This document shows, piece after piece, positions 53,854-63,728 of a stretch of DNA of 64,000 nt. The DNA is from an uncultured Bacteroidales bacterium (GTDB lineage: Bacteria > Bacteroidota > Bacteroidia > Bacteroidales > Bacteroidaceae). Position 1 is the stretch's first letter, and every line of letters starts with the position of its first letter. Position numbers and translations under genes: made by a program. The notes beneath the pieces are model-generated. The model saw only the letters and a list, made by a program, of their open reading frames with translations, was not told the origin of the DNA and did not search any database. The stretch covers positions 140,864 to 204,863 of the forward strand of contig CADCLN010000001.1 in assembly GCA_902802265.1 (NCBI GenBank). The letters are read 5' to 3'.

Positions 53854-55470
53854 ATGAATGCAAAACTGAGAAATATGATGCGGCTGCTGGCAGAGAGTCC
53901 GAGAAGGTTTCCGGTGGAATTGGCACTGGGACTGACGTTCTTCCTCGTCGCAGCATACCAGACGGACAAGTCGGGATGGTGGAATGTGGTGGACGAGACG
54001 ATTGGCAGAATGAACGGGGATGTCCTCTGGCTGTATGTTCCGCTGGCAGTTCTGAGTTTCTGGCTGGGCAGGGTGAACCGCTGGGCGTATGTGGCTTCGT
54101 ATTTCCTGTTCGTGCCGCTGGCTTGGCTCGTCGGCAAGGGGTTCTTCAATACCTTCGGCTTTGCTTTCACCTATATGCTGGCAGCCATCCTGCTGTTCGT
54201 GGGCCACAAGCGCATGGACAACCGCACCTTGGGCACACACGCGCTGCATATAGGCATCCAGACAGCATTCGGAGTGCTGGTGGCAGGTGTGCTTACGCTG
54301 GCCCAGTATGCCATCATCGGGTCGTTTGCCTATATCTTCGGGCTGGACGTACCAGGCAATTTATACATCTACACCGACGAGTTCATCTGGTTTGTCATTG
54401 CGCCGCAGGTGTGCTACACATTCATCAGGCAGGGAGTGGACGAGGACGAGCATGGTGCGTTCATGAAGGTGGTACGCATCATCCTGGACTTCATTCTGTC
54501 GCCTGCCATCATCATCTACACGGTGATTTTGTACGCCTATTTCATCAAGATAGCTGTGATGTGGGATTTGCCGAAAGGCGGCGTGGCGTGGATGGTGATG
54601 GCATTCGTCGCGGTGGCACTGGGCGGATGTCTGGCTCAGGAGATGCTTGAAAAGCGGCACTACGACTGGTTTTACGGACGGTTCACATGGATAGCCATTC
54701 CGCCACTCATCGTGTACTGGATTGGTTCGACATATCGCATCGGGGTGTACGACTTCACAGAGGCCCGCATCTACCTGATGGTGGCGGGTGTGCTGATGAC
54801 GCTGTTCGTGCTGATGCTGGCTTGGCGACGGACGCGGCGTTTCCAGCTGATGGCCATCGTGCTGGGTGCGGCTGTGGTGCTGTTCACATACATCCCTGGC
54901 ATTTCGGCAAGGAGTTTCGGCCTGCGCTGCCAGACGGCTCGGATGCTGGAGTATGCCGAGCGGCTGAAGCTGCTGAACGAGAAGACAGGGCGCTTTGTCA
55001 GGGATTTTGATGTGCAGAAACAGATGGCCAGCGAAAAGAGCCGCGAGCTGTACAAGCATTTCTACAGCTCCATGGAGTATGTGCAGAAGGAGATGGGCAG
55101 GGAGGACTTTTCAACGCACTATGGCACATGGAATGGACCTTACCCCGAATCGACACAAGTGCCCAACGAGGTTCACGAACGGCTGAAGCCTGTGAACGTG
55201 GGCAAGTATAATGTGATGTTGCCCAACGAAGATTACGAGGTGGAATATAGGCAGGGCATCGTCACAGTACACAGGCGGGACGGACAGCTTGTGATGAAGT
55301 ACCCAATAGCGGAGAAGGTGGAGAAGAAGCCCGAACTGCTGAACCATCCCAAAGAGTTGTTTGTATATCAGAACGATTCGCTGCTGCTGGTGCTGCGACG
55401 TTTCTGGACAAAGGGCGACCACATCGATGACGTTGGCAGCTACGAATTCAATTTGTTTAGAAAGCAATAA
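53854..55470 (+). CDS. DUF4153 domain integral membrane protein
   Basis: A 538-residue inner-membrane protein with about ten hydrophobic segments in residues 20-355 and a soluble, probably cytoplasmic or periplasmic C-terminal part (about 360-538). The membrane part matches the DUF4153 pattern (LYIYTDEFIWFVIAPQVCYTF; ILDFILSPAIIIYTVILYAY). The function of the family is unknown. The next gene (DJ-1) starts 21 bases later, so the two may share a transcript. Confidence 0.85.
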   Translation: MNAKLRNMMRLLAESPRRFPVELALGLTFFLVAAYQTDKSGWWNVVDETIGRMNGDVLWLYVPLAVLSFWLGRVNRWAYVASYFLFVPLAWLVGKGFFNTFGFAFTYMLAAILLFVGHKRMDNRTLGTHALHIGIQTAFGVLVAGVLTLAQYAIIGSFAYIFGLDVPGNLYIYTDEFIWFVIAPQVCYTFIRQGVDEDEHGAFMKVVRIILDFILSPAIIIYTVILYAYFIKIAVMWDLPKGGVAWMVMAFVAVALGGCLAQEMLEKRHYDWFYGRFTWIAIPPLIVYWIGSTYRIGVYDFTEARIYLMVAGVLMTLFVLMLAWRRTRRFQLMAIVLGAAVVLFTYIPGISARSFGLRCQTARMLEYAERLKLLNEKTGRFVRDFDVQKQMASEKSRELYKHFYSSMEYVQKEMGREDFSTHYGTWNGPYPESTQVPNEVHERLKPVNVGKYNVMLPNEDYEVEYRQGIVTVHRRDGQLVMKYPIAEKVEKKPELLNHPKELFVYQNDSLLLVLRRFWTKGDHIDDVGSYEFNLFRKQ

Positions 55471-55491
55471 TAACCCTATAACCGCACAACA

Positions 55492-56040
55492 ATGATTTAC
55501 GCATTTATGGCCGATGGTTTCGAGGAAGTCGAAGCGTTAGGCGTGATTGATGTCTGCCGCAGGGCAGGACTGGAAATAAACATGGTAAGCATCATGCCCA
55601 CAGAAGTGGTGGAGGGTGCACATGGAGTGAAAATCGTAGCCGACTCGATGCTGGCAGACAATAACTACAGCGGAGCCGATATGCTGTTCCTGCCTGGCGG
55701 AATGCCTGGTGCACAGCATCTGAACGACTGCGAACCGCTCAGCCAAATCATCATGCAGCACTACGGGGCTGGCAAACCGCTGGCTGCCATCTGTGCCGCA
55801 CCCATGGTGTATGGCAACCTGGGCATTCTCCAGGGGAAAGACGCCACTTGCTACCCTGGCTTTGAGAAGTTCCTCACAGGAGCGAACTACACGGCTGCCC
55901 TGACCGAGCAGGACGGACAGTTCTTCACAGGCAAAGGCCCTGCCGCTGCCTTGCAGCTGGGCTACGACATTGTGGCTCACTTCTGTGGTGAGAACATTGC
56001 TGAAACGCTCAAGGCCGGCATGATGTATAACGACCTTTAA
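55492..56040 (+). CDS. DJ-1/PfpI family protein
   Basis: A 182-residue cytoplasmic protein of the DJ-1/YajL type, associated with protection from oxidative or carbonyl stress or deglycation. FMADGFEEVEALGVIDV (about 5-21) carries the conserved Glu, and AAICAAPMVYG (about 101-111) the reactive Cys at the nucleophile elbow. Its biochemical activity is disputed for the family. It lies between the DUF4153 gene and the AEC transporter on the same strand. Confidence 0.92.
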   Translation: MIYAFMADGFEEVEALGVIDVCRRAGLEINMVSIMPTEVVEGAHGVKIVADSMLADNNYSGADMLFLPGGMPGAQHLNDCEPLSQIIMQHYGAGKPLAAICAAPMVYGNLGILQGKDATCYPGFEKFLTGANYTAALTEQDGQFFTGKGPAAALQLGYDIVAHFCGENIAETLKAGMMYNDL

Positions 56041-56080
56041 CCCCTCTGCCAACCACAGATTTTCTCAGTTTTTCACGGAT

Positions 56081-57025
56081 ATGGAGAATATCATCATCAT
56101 GATGACGTTGTTTTTCATCGTCATCGTGGGATTTGTGGCAGGGAAGTTGGGCTACATGGGTGGAGAGTTTGACCGCAAGCTCTCCAGTTTGGTGGTTGAC
56201 ATCACGTGTCCTGCCTTGATTCTTTCCTCAACCATGACGGGGACACTACCCGACCGCCAACTGATTTTGCCGCTACTGGGCATCAGCCTCATTACATACA
56301 TTCTGCTGACGGTTGTGGCGGTGTGGCTGCCTCGGCTGCTGACACGGCACAAGAATCAGGAGGGCATTGTGGGGTTTGCCCTGATGTTCGGCAATGTGGG
56401 TTTCATAGGCTACCCCATTGTCGATTCAGTCTTTGGCCACGAAGCCGTCTTCTATGCTGCCATCCTGAATGTGGTCAACACGTTCTTTGTGTTTACGGTG
56501 GGGGCCATGCTGGTGAACGGAGAGTTTTCTGCGACACAGGCAGAAAAACAAAAGAGCAGCAAACGCAAACAGATGCTCAACCCCAAAATCATTTTCGGTT
56601 CACCCATGATAGCCGCCTATCTGGCTATGATCATCGTTGCATTGAGGATTGAGGCCGTACCCGAATTCATCAGCAAACCGCTCACCATGATTGGCAGTAT
56701 CACCGTGCCTGCCGCTCTGCTGATTATCGGTTCGTCGATGTCGCGGCTTTCTGCCCGAATGATGCTGGGAAACCGCACGGTGTATCTCGTTACGGTGTTC
56801 CGTCTGTTCCTCATTCCGCTCGGACTGTATTACCTGGCAACGGCACTGGGGTTTGCTCCGCTGATGGTCAACATCAACACGGTCATCATTGCCATGCCGG
56901 TGGCTACCTACGGCACCATCCTTTGTCTGAAGTATGGGCATGACACGACATTGATTACGGAAGTGACGTTCATCACCACCCTACTCTCTGTGCTGACCAT
57001 TCCGCTGCTGTCGATGATATTCTAA
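56081..57025 (+). CDS. AEC (auxin efflux carrier) family transporter
   Basis: A 314-residue inner-membrane protein with about ten helices. FFIVIVGFVAGKLGYM opens the first half, and GFALMFGNVGFIGYPIVDSVFG contains the conserved Asn-Val-Gly-Phe motif. The second half repeats the fold (VPAALLIIGSSMSRLS). Bacterial members move malate, malonate or similar anions; the substrate here is unknown. It starts 40 bases after DJ-1. The gap begins with an AACCACAGATT repeat word (56051). Confidence 0.9.
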   Translation: MENIIIMMTLFFIVIVGFVAGKLGYMGGEFDRKLSSLVVDITCPALILSSTMTGTLPDRQLILPLLGISLITYILLTVVAVWLPRLLTRHKNQEGIVGFALMFGNVGFIGYPIVDSVFGHEAVFYAAILNVVNTFFVFTVGAMLVNGEFSATQAEKQKSSKRKQMLNPKIIFGSPMIAAYLAMIIVALRIEAVPEFISKPLTMIGSITVPAALLIIGSSMSRLSARMMLGNRTVYLVTVFRLFLIPLGLYYLATALGFAPLMVNINTVIIAMPVATYGTILCLKYGHDTTLITEVTFITTLLSVLTIPLLSMIF

Positions 57026-57027
57026 GG

Positions 57028-57142
57028 AAAGGGAAGTTAAAGGGAAGTTAAAGGGAAGTTAAAGGGAACGAATGGTAAATAGTAAATGGTAAATAGTAAA
57101 TAGTAAATAGTAAATGGTAAATAGTAAATGGTAAATAGTAAA
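57028..57142. repeat. Two adjacent short tandem repeats (11 bp and 7 bp)
   Basis: AAAGGGAAGTT occurs about 3.5 times (57028-57068) and is followed by ten heptamers TGGTAAA/TAGTAAA (57073-57142). They lie between the stops of two converging genes. The heptamers match those in the composite repeats at 9755, 41366 and 50446. Confidence 0.9.
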
Positions 57143-57151
57143 TAAAGTTGT

Positions 57152-59740
57152 CTATTTTTTCACGGCAAAATCCAAAGCCTGCAAGTCTTTGTCGAGCGAC
57201 GAGGTGCCATAGAGAATCTGATAGCGGCCTGGCTTCACGGCTAATTCAAAGATGTCGCTATCGTAGAACTCAAATGCTTCGCCGTCGAGGGTGATGCTGG
57301 CTGTCTGCGTTTCACCAGCTTTCAACGTGAGCTTCTGGAAGCCCTTCAGAGCCTTGATGGGAGCATCGGCGTCGCCCAATGCTTTCACATATACCTGCAC
57401 GGTCTCTGTGCCTTCACGTTTGCCGGTATTTGTCACGGGCACGGTCAGCGTCACTTTGCCATCTTTCTTCATCGAACTGGCAGAGAGCTTGCCCTTACCC
57501 ACGGCAAAGGTGGTATAGCTCAGACCGTAGCCGAAAGCATATTGAGGCTTGCCTGTGAAGTAGCGATAGGTGCGGTTCTTCATGGAGTAGTCGAGGAAGT
57601 CGGGCAGGTCGTCGTTGGAACGATAGAAGGTGATGGGCAGTTTGCCGCCAGGGTTGTAGTCGCCAAAGAGCACTTCTGCCAAAGCCTTGGCACCACCCTG
57701 CCCTGGATACCATGCCTGAAGGAGTGCGTCGTACTGGCCCTCGACACTGCCAAAGGCGATGGCTGATCCTGAACAGTTGACAAAGATGACGGGACGTCCC
57801 GTTTTGTGCATTGCCCTCAGAAGCATCTGCTGCACTTTCGGCAGTTCAATGGTCTGTTTGTCGCCGCCTTCACCCTCCATTCGGGCAGAGATTCCGCCAA
57901 TGATGATGATGGCATCGGCTGCGCTTACTTCGTTGGCCAAATCGGTAAAGTCTGCCAACTTGCGTTCACAGATATCGCCACGCAGCATGGCAAATTGTTC
58001 GTTGCCGTGACGGTATTCAATGACCACATCGTAGGTTTTGCCCTTTTCTACAGGGAACGATTTGTACTCCACCTGACGACGGAAACCGCGACGACCGCTG
58101 GGCTTGCCTTCTTCTACCACTTGTCCGTTCACTTTCAGCACATAGCCGTTATCGGTTGCCAACGTGTATTTCATTTCACCCGTAAAGGTGGAAATATACT
58201 GACCGCTGATGCGGACGGAGAGTGTATCCCGATTGACGCCCTGAGCAAAGCCCCATGCGCCGAAGGTGGAGAAGTTCAGTTCGTTGTAGTATTCTGTCTT
58301 GGCTGGTTCGCCAGCAAGTTCCTTGTTGTTGAAGAACTCCACTTTCACGCCTTTGCCTCCATTGAAATCCTGCAGATGGTGAATGGTGGTGTACTCGTCG
58401 TTCAGTTCACAAGCTTTCTGGTAGATAATCTTAGTTCCAGGCAAAGCAGCCTGAATGCCGCTGAGCAGAGAGTGTTGATGAGCTTCGGTAGGAGTGCCGC
58501 CATAGTTGCCGTTGAGCATGCCCACGTCCTCTGCATTGGGACCAACCACGGCTAAGGTCTTGATACTCTTGGAGAGTGGCAGAAGGCCATTTTTGTTTTC
58601 CAACAACACCATTGATTCGCGGGCTGCCTGTGTTGCCAAGGCATCGTGCTCTTCACTACTGATGACACTTGGAGCGAGGTTTGCCCACGGCAGCATCTCT
58701 GCAGGGTCGAACATTCCCAGTTCGAAACGCCCCATCAGGGTTTTGCGAAGATGTCCGTCGAGGTCGCTTTCCTTAATCATGCCTTTCTTCAGGGCTTCAG
58801 CAAGTGACATAAACACCTTGCCACACTCAAGGTCTGTGCCATTGAGCACAGCATCGACACTGGCAGAGAGTGGACCGTCGTGTGTCTCGTGCTGGCCACG
58901 GTTATAAAAGTTGTTGATGGCATCGCAGTCGGTGACGACAATGCCGTCGTAGCCCCATTTCCTGCGAAGAATGTCTATCAGGAGAAGGTCGCTGGTGCAG
59001 CAGGGTTTGCCTTCGAAACGCTGATAGGCACACATCACCTCGCGTACATTTCCTTTCTTCACCAATGCTTTGAAGGCTGGCAGATAGGTTTCCCAAAGGT
59101 CACGGCTCGACGGCTCGACGTTCATGGAGTGGCGCAAGGGCTCGGGACCGCTGTGCACGGCATAGTGTTTTGCACAAGCGTGGGTCTTGAAATAGCGGTC
59201 ATTGTTCCCCTGCATACCCAAGACGGTCTGCACACCCAGCACAGCATTCAGATAGGGGTCTTCGCCACAGGTTTCCTGACCACGCCCCCATCGTGGATCG
59301 CGGAAGATGTTCACATTGGGGCACCAAAAAGTAAGCTCAGGATTGCCTGGATAATAGGTTACACCTTGCGGCACATTGAAAATGTTGTGGTCAGAGCGAT
59401 TCCAGTTGGCACGTGCTTCATCGCTGACTTGTGAGAAGACATCATAGACCAGCTGCGCATTGAACGCGGCAGCCATTCCGATGGGTTGCGGATAGACCGT
59501 GTAGCCACCCTGACGGACACCATGACAGGCTTCACTCCACCAGTTGTAGGAGGGTATGCCAAGACGATCTACCGAGGCTGATTTGTTCATCATCAGCCCC
59601 ACCTTCTCATCGGGTGTGAGCAGAGATAACAGATTTTCTACACGCTCTTTATTTGAAAGCGAAGGATTTTGGAATGGATACTGTGCTGAAACGGTCAGCA
59701 CACCCAGCATGGCCATAAGGCTGAAAAATATTCTTTTCAT
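57152..59740 (-). CDS. Secreted glycoside hydrolase family 3 beta-xylosidase with PA14 insert
   Basis: An exported 862-residue GH3 enzyme that should cut xylose from xylo-oligosaccharides. A signal peptide (about 1-19) precedes the TIM barrel, which has the nucleophile Asp in IVVTDCDAINNFY (about 281). The alpha/beta sandwich contains a PA14-like insert (about 455-600; TLATDNGYVLKVNGQ). A fibronectin-type domain follows (KVTLTVPVTNTGKREGTETV). The layout matches Prevotella Xyl3A-type enzymes. The CE15 esterase gene lies 41 bases upstream on the same strand. Confidence 0.93.
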   Translation of the reverse strand: MKRIFFSLMAMLGVLTVSAQYPFQNPSLSNKERVENLLSLLTPDEKVGLMMNKSASVDRLGIPSYNWWSEACHGVRQGGYTVYPQPIGMAAAFNAQLVYDVFSQVSDEARANWNRSDHNIFNVPQGVTYYPGNPELTFWCPNVNIFRDPRWGRGQETCGEDPYLNAVLGVQTVLGMQGNNDRYFKTHACAKHYAVHSGPEPLRHSMNVEPSSRDLWETYLPAFKALVKKGNVREVMCAYQRFEGKPCCTSDLLLIDILRRKWGYDGIVVTDCDAINNFYNRGQHETHDGPLSASVDAVLNGTDLECGKVFMSLAEALKKGMIKESDLDGHLRKTLMGRFELGMFDPAEMLPWANLAPSVISSEEHDALATQAARESMVLLENKNGLLPLSKSIKTLAVVGPNAEDVGMLNGNYGGTPTEAHQHSLLSGIQAALPGTKIIYQKACELNDEYTTIHHLQDFNGGKGVKVEFFNNKELAGEPAKTEYYNELNFSTFGAWGFAQGVNRDTLSVRISGQYISTFTGEMKYTLATDNGYVLKVNGQVVEEGKPSGRRGFRRQVEYKSFPVEKGKTYDVVIEYRHGNEQFAMLRGDICERKLADFTDLANEVSAADAIIIIGGISARMEGEGGDKQTIELPKVQQMLLRAMHKTGRPVIFVNCSGSAIAFGSVEGQYDALLQAWYPGQGGAKALAEVLFGDYNPGGKLPITFYRSNDDLPDFLDYSMKNRTYRYFTGKPQYAFGYGLSYTTFAVGKGKLSASSMKKDGKVTLTVPVTNTGKREGTETVQVYVKALGDADAPIKALKGFQKLTLKAGETQTASITLDGEAFEFYDSDIFELAVKPGRYQILYGTSSLDKDLQALDFAVKK

Positions 59741-59781
59741 AATCGTTATAGTTTTTGTGATTGTATTTTATGTTTGTTTCG

Positions 59782-60975
59782 TCATTCTTGTTTTTCCAAC
59801 CCTGCCACAATCCTCACATCGTCGGTGTTTGCTTCTCGTCCCAAAAGGAAACGGTCAATGAAGGCTTGTGTTTCAGGCCATTGGCTTTCTGGTAACTGAC
59901 AGTGGCCATGACCACCCACAATGCTCCACCCCATGCGGTCTGCAATGCCAAAATGTTCCCACACTTTACGGGCTGCTTCGGCAGAAGGAAGCATCGCAGC
60001 ATCGGAAAGCCATACATAGTCGGGATTGCCAATCAGCAACAAAGCACGCGGACAAACCATGGCACAAAGTTCGTGCTGGTCGTAAGGCAAACGATAGACA
60101 GAATCGCCACGGAAATGTTCACGCTGACTTTCCTTGAACCAGTGATAGTCCGTCTTGTCAATATCCTCCACGTTCTCTTTTGATTCATGGGATTTACGCC
60201 ACGCAGCTGCACCACCGCCACCAGGTTCCTGTGCTATGGTCAAGGCAACACGCTCGTCAAAGGCTCCACAATAGAGTGCCATCTTGCCAGCGTATGAACA
60301 GCCTGTAACACCGATGTGCTGCATATCGATTTTCGTCACATCTGGTCCTAACTGTTGCAAGCCATCCAGCAGACGGCTCAATCCCCAAGCCCATTCACTG
60401 TAGGCTCCATTGTTTTTCAAGTCGGGGTAAAGACGGTCGAAAGGATGTTCGCCACGTTCATGATGTGGTCCCCACTGTCCGTAGTCGTTCACTTGCTTTT
60501 CGTGGAACGTCATGATTGCAATGGGACGATTTTCAAACAACTGACGGGGTAATGACATCATGCTGGTACCAACCATCAAAGCATAGGGTGGCTGCCCCAC
60601 TTTGGGGTAACGAATGGTAGAACGCAAGGTAAGTGTCTGCCCTTTTACCGTTACATCCACAACGAGTGCGGTGTCACCATCCATGCGAGCAACGACTTGT
60701 CCTGGTTCCACGGCGGGCTTGGTCCCAATGCCATAGTGCTGAATCATGTGACCTATATCGCTACGACGCTTTGCCCAATCCGCAAAGCCCGCAACTCCCT
60801 CCAGAGGGTCGGGCAATTCACGAATAATGGGCAACTGGTCTGGTGCCAGCATCACAGGCTTTGCATACTGGCTGCCAGTATTCTCGATGTTATAAACAAG
60901 GGGCATTTCATGGTTCTGTGCCTGCATGGTGAAAGCACAGAAAAGGAACAAAGGGGTAATGAATGTTTTCTTCAT
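59782..60975 (-). CDS. Glucuronoyl esterase, carbohydrate esterase family 15
   Basis: This exported esterase (397 residues from ATG 60975) cleaves ester bonds between glucuronic acid on xylan and lignin alcohols. The start was chosen because MKKTFITPLFLFCAFTMQAQ is a signal peptide and the longer frame crosses the promoter. The nucleophile elbow GCSYAGKMALY carries the catalytic Ser; EPGGGGAAAWRKSHE is the CE15 oxyanion/substrate segment, and VGGHGHCQLPESQW provides the catalytic His. It pairs with the GH3 xylosidase as a small glucuronoxylan operon. Confidence 0.88.
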   Translation of the reverse strand: MKKTFITPLFLFCAFTMQAQNHEMPLVYNIENTGSQYAKPVMLAPDQLPIIRELPDPLEGVAGFADWAKRRSDIGHMIQHYGIGTKPAVEPGQVVARMDGDTALVVDVTVKGQTLTLRSTIRYPKVGQPPYALMVGTSMMSLPRQLFENRPIAIMTFHEKQVNDYGQWGPHHERGEHPFDRLYPDLKNNGAYSEWAWGLSRLLDGLQQLGPDVTKIDMQHIGVTGCSYAGKMALYCGAFDERVALTIAQEPGGGGAAAWRKSHESKENVEDIDKTDYHWFKESQREHFRGDSVYRLPYDQHELCAMVCPRALLLIGNPDYVWLSDAAMLPSAEAARKVWEHFGIADRMGWSIVGGHGHCQLPESQWPETQAFIDRFLLGREANTDDVRIVAGLEKQE

Positions 60976-60981
60976 AGGGCG

Positions 60982-60989
60982 CAAAGATA
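60982..60989 (-). promoter_or_regulatory. -7 element of the CE15-GH3 operon
   Basis: Minus-strand TATCTTTG ends 6 bases before the ATG at 60975; a TTG lies 18 bp upstream of it. The mRNA would be leaderless or nearly so. Confidence 0.6.
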
Positions 60990-61044
60990 CATGTTTTTTT
61001 TCAAACACAAGCCTTTCTGGAGGAAAAAGAGCAAGATAATGATT

Positions 61045-61521
61045 TCAAGAAGTCTTTTTCTTCCAAAATCTTGCAGTAATGTCTTCAAACTGCCCATCAG
61101 CATTTTGACGATATAGTCGCTGGTTAGTGGTTGGTTTGCTGAGAGGACCAAGGTGGCGAATATAGGGACCGACTTTGATATAATCGAAGTCGGTCTTATT
61201 GATAGCAGGAACAATACGCAAACGACCACTATACCACGCCACCTTGAACTGCGGATGCGCCTCGTGAATATATTGTGCCAACAGATTCACGGCACGAGGG
61301 TCACTATCCCCCCCCATAAAGGCTATACAAGTTATGTCGTCTGCGTATTTTTCCACAAATGCGTCAATGGCATCGGTATCCAACGGTAGCCCGATGTCGT
61401 CCCAAAGATATTGGCTATGGCAACCAGGACAACGACACGGACAGTTGGAGATGTTGATGGCAAGTGTCACTTCATCGGGAATCTCTTGGAACACAATGCC
61501 TGTATTGACGTATTTCAGCAT
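61045..61521 (-). CDS. nrdG: Anaerobic ribonucleotide reductase activating protein
   Basis: NrdG is the radical SAM enzyme that installs the glycyl radical in NrdD. The 158-residue length is normal. The 4Fe-4S ligands are in NCPCRCPGCHSQYLW (C-x3-C-x2-C, about 28-36), and FMGGDSDP is the SAM-binding GGE-like element with Asp in place of Glu. It overlaps the nrdD 3' end by 7 bases, so the two are co-translated. Confidence 0.95.
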   Translation of the reverse strand: MLKYVNTGIVFQEIPDEVTLAINISNCPCRCPGCHSQYLWDDIGLPLDTDAIDAFVEKYADDITCIAFMGGDSDPRAVNLLAQYIHEAHPQFKVAWYSGRLRIVPAINKTDFDYIKVGPYIRHLGPLSKPTTNQRLYRQNADGQFEDITARFWKKKTS

Positions 61522-63608
61522 ACTGAATAATAGCGCCTTGCGGCTTCTTCCTGACGCGGCTGCGAGAAGTTGCTAACACGTTTCAAATAGCCGATGATGC
61601 GAGTCATGTAGTCCACATTTTTGGAGTGACACTTGGGACACTCACGCAAGTATCGCTTATCGATGTGACCACAATCGTTGCAGACGGTATTGGGAATGTT
61701 GAATGTAAAGTAATTGCACCCCTCCTGAGCTGCAACCTTCAAAAGTTGAGCATACTGCTGCTTGCTAAGATGCTCTTCCAGATTCATGTGAAGGGCAGAA
61801 CCACCAGTAAGATGTTCAATATAAGGGGCACCGTGAAGTTTGAATTTATCAATCACAGTGAGCGTATCGTCTTCCACCACATAGAAATAACTGTTATAAC
61901 AGTCGCGAGGCACAAAATACCCATCCTCACGGTCCCATTTGGCATGTTTCACACCCACATTCTCGGCTGGTATCATTTCACAGTTGAACATCACATCTTT
62001 GGTGCGATACTGTTTATTGTATTTTTCAATCAAACCTAAGATGCCTTGCACAAAATGCTTATAGTCGTCGTTGGGCGTAATCTTCAGTCCCATGAACTCG
62101 GCAGCTTCCACCAAACCGTTGATGCCGATAGTGAGATATTGGCGGCTGATGTTGATGTAACCAGCATCGAAAAGCGGCAACATTCCGTGGTCTTGCAATT
62201 CCTTCAGATTCTCGTTGTAAGCCAGCTGAACTTTGTGGCAAAGGTCGATGATGGTACCCAGATACTCCAAGTAATCCTGTCCGTGGTTTACGGCATACTG
62301 GATGCAGCGATTCAGATTGATGGTCAGCACACTCTTCGAACCTGTGGACACACCACCTGCACCTAATGTGTAGCTGAAGCCGTTGTCGGTGATTTCGTTG
62401 CGCAAACGGCAGCATGAACTGAGCGAGTCGGCATTGTCGCTCATATATGTAAAGAAACTGTGGCCTTCGCTGTACATTTCTGCCGTAAAGTCGCCCCATT
62501 CCTTATCCAAGCACTCACCGTTTTTGTCAGTCAGCAAGGCCATTGTCTCCACGGGAAATGTCAACAATGTCTTGGTGCGCTCTTTGTTGAACCACTTCAT
62601 GAACCGCTTCTGTAACCAACTGAGTCCTTCCCAGTCTGGTCTTGAACCATCAGGAAAATAGAACTCACCGAAGATGCTTTCAAAATAATAGCGGTCATAA
62701 TAAGCCACGTTCCAGAACACAGCCTGATAGTTACGTGCACCAGTGGGCTGGTTCAGTGTATAAACAATCTGTTCAAAACAATCGGTAATGACTTTATCAA
62801 TGGTGCGTTTCTTCAAGCTCAAATCCACCTGTTCGTCAGCACGTTTCCAATAGTCCTGACCATACTCTTTGCCAATGAAATAGTTCATGTACATCAGGAA
62901 TTCAGGCGTAGCACACGCACCGCTCAACATACTGCTGACCATAAACACCATATTGACGAAACCACCACAAAAACTCTTCAAATTTGTAGGAGCCGTTGAA
63001 TTGCCACCAATAGACAATGTACCGCCAATGAGCCACGGATACATCGTGATACTAGCACAGTAATTAGCCAAACTCGTCTCGTCATTCTTATAAATAAAAT
63101 GATGTGTTAGCTTGTCAATATACTCATCTGCCAATGACTTGCCATACATTTTCTTGATTCGATCTGTAAGCAAACGACGATTCAGGCGAATAAAGTTCGA
63201 CTTAGGCAGTTCGCCAATCAAAGTTGCAATATTTTTATGCTCCACATTAGCATTGGCATCATATTTTGAACCAGTTGCTGCATTCACTGATGAACAGTAT
63301 TCAGACAGAAACTGCAGCTTTGCCAGTGTTTCGCGATCTTCACTGTGCTGCTGCCTGTAGAGCATGAACGACTTGGCCACTTTGTAATAACCTTCGCGCA
63401 TCAAAGCCTCTTCCACTTGATTCTGGATGTCCTCCACCTTGATGTCATCCTTTATTTCTAAATGGCTTAGAATCTTTGAGATAGTACCCAAGTCAGCAGG
63501 TTGTTCTACACTTTCAAACGCCTTAACAATAGCGTGCATAATTTTGTCGAGCGAGAACTGGTCTTTTGAACCGTCACGCTTCGTGATGGTAAAGTTTTTA
63601 ATTTCCAT
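61515..63608 (-). CDS. nrdD: Anaerobic ribonucleoside-triphosphate reductase
   Basis: NrdD makes deoxyribonucleotides without oxygen by a glycyl-radical mechanism. From ATG 63608 it has 697 residues: an N-terminal ATP-cone (about 1-90, FTITKRDGSKDQFSLDKIMH), the catalytic barrel, a zinc site near the C terminus (CNDCGHIDKRYLRECPKC) and the radical-bearing RIIGYL. The start was moved from 63653 because conserved sequence begins at MEIKNFTITK. An anaerobic enzyme as the visible reductase fits a gut or rumen lifestyle. The leader contains alternative hairpins. Confidence 0.96.
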   Translation of the reverse strand: MEIKNFTITKRDGSKDQFSLDKIMHAIVKAFESVEQPADLGTISKILSHLEIKDDIKVEDIQNQVEEALMREGYYKVAKSFMLYRQQHSEDRETLAKLQFLSEYCSSVNAATGSKYDANANVEHKNIATLIGELPKSNFIRLNRRLLTDRIKKMYGKSLADEYIDKLTHHFIYKNDETSLANYCASITMYPWLIGGTLSIGGNSTAPTNLKSFCGGFVNMVFMVSSMLSGACATPEFLMYMNYFIGKEYGQDYWKRADEQVDLSLKKRTIDKVITDCFEQIVYTLNQPTGARNYQAVFWNVAYYDRYYFESIFGEFYFPDGSRPDWEGLSWLQKRFMKWFNKERTKTLLTFPVETMALLTDKNGECLDKEWGDFTAEMYSEGHSFFTYMSDNADSLSSCCRLRNEITDNGFSYTLGAGGVSTGSKSVLTINLNRCIQYAVNHGQDYLEYLGTIIDLCHKVQLAYNENLKELQDHGMLPLFDAGYINISRQYLTIGINGLVEAAEFMGLKITPNDDYKHFVQGILGLIEKYNKQYRTKDVMFNCEMIPAENVGVKHAKWDREDGYFVPRDCYNSYFYVVEDDTLTVIDKFKLHGAPYIEHLTGGSALHMNLEEHLSKQQYAQLLKVAAQEGCNYFTFNIPNTVCNDCGHIDKRYLRECPKCHSKNVDYMTRIIGYLKRVSNFSQPRQEEAARRYYSVC

Positions 63609-63667
63609 AGGTATAGGTAATGTAAGAAAAATCTTGTCAAAAAGCAACGGCACAAGTTATCCAAAAC

Positions 63668-63721
63668 GGGAAACTTTTTTACTCTCTATCCACAAAAAGT
63701 TTCCCCTTTCAGGAAACTTTT
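63668..63721 (-). promoter_or_regulatory. Leader of nrdD with three mutually complementary segments
   Basis: On the minus strand the order is AAAAGTTTCC (63721-63712), GGGAAACTTTTT (63705-63694) and AAAAAGTTTCCC (63679-63668). The middle segment can pair with either neighbour (10 or 12 bp), giving two exclusive hairpins, between the promoter and the start codon. No Rfam-type riboswitch is recognised. Confidence 0.55.
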
Positions 63722-63728
63722 CACGCTG

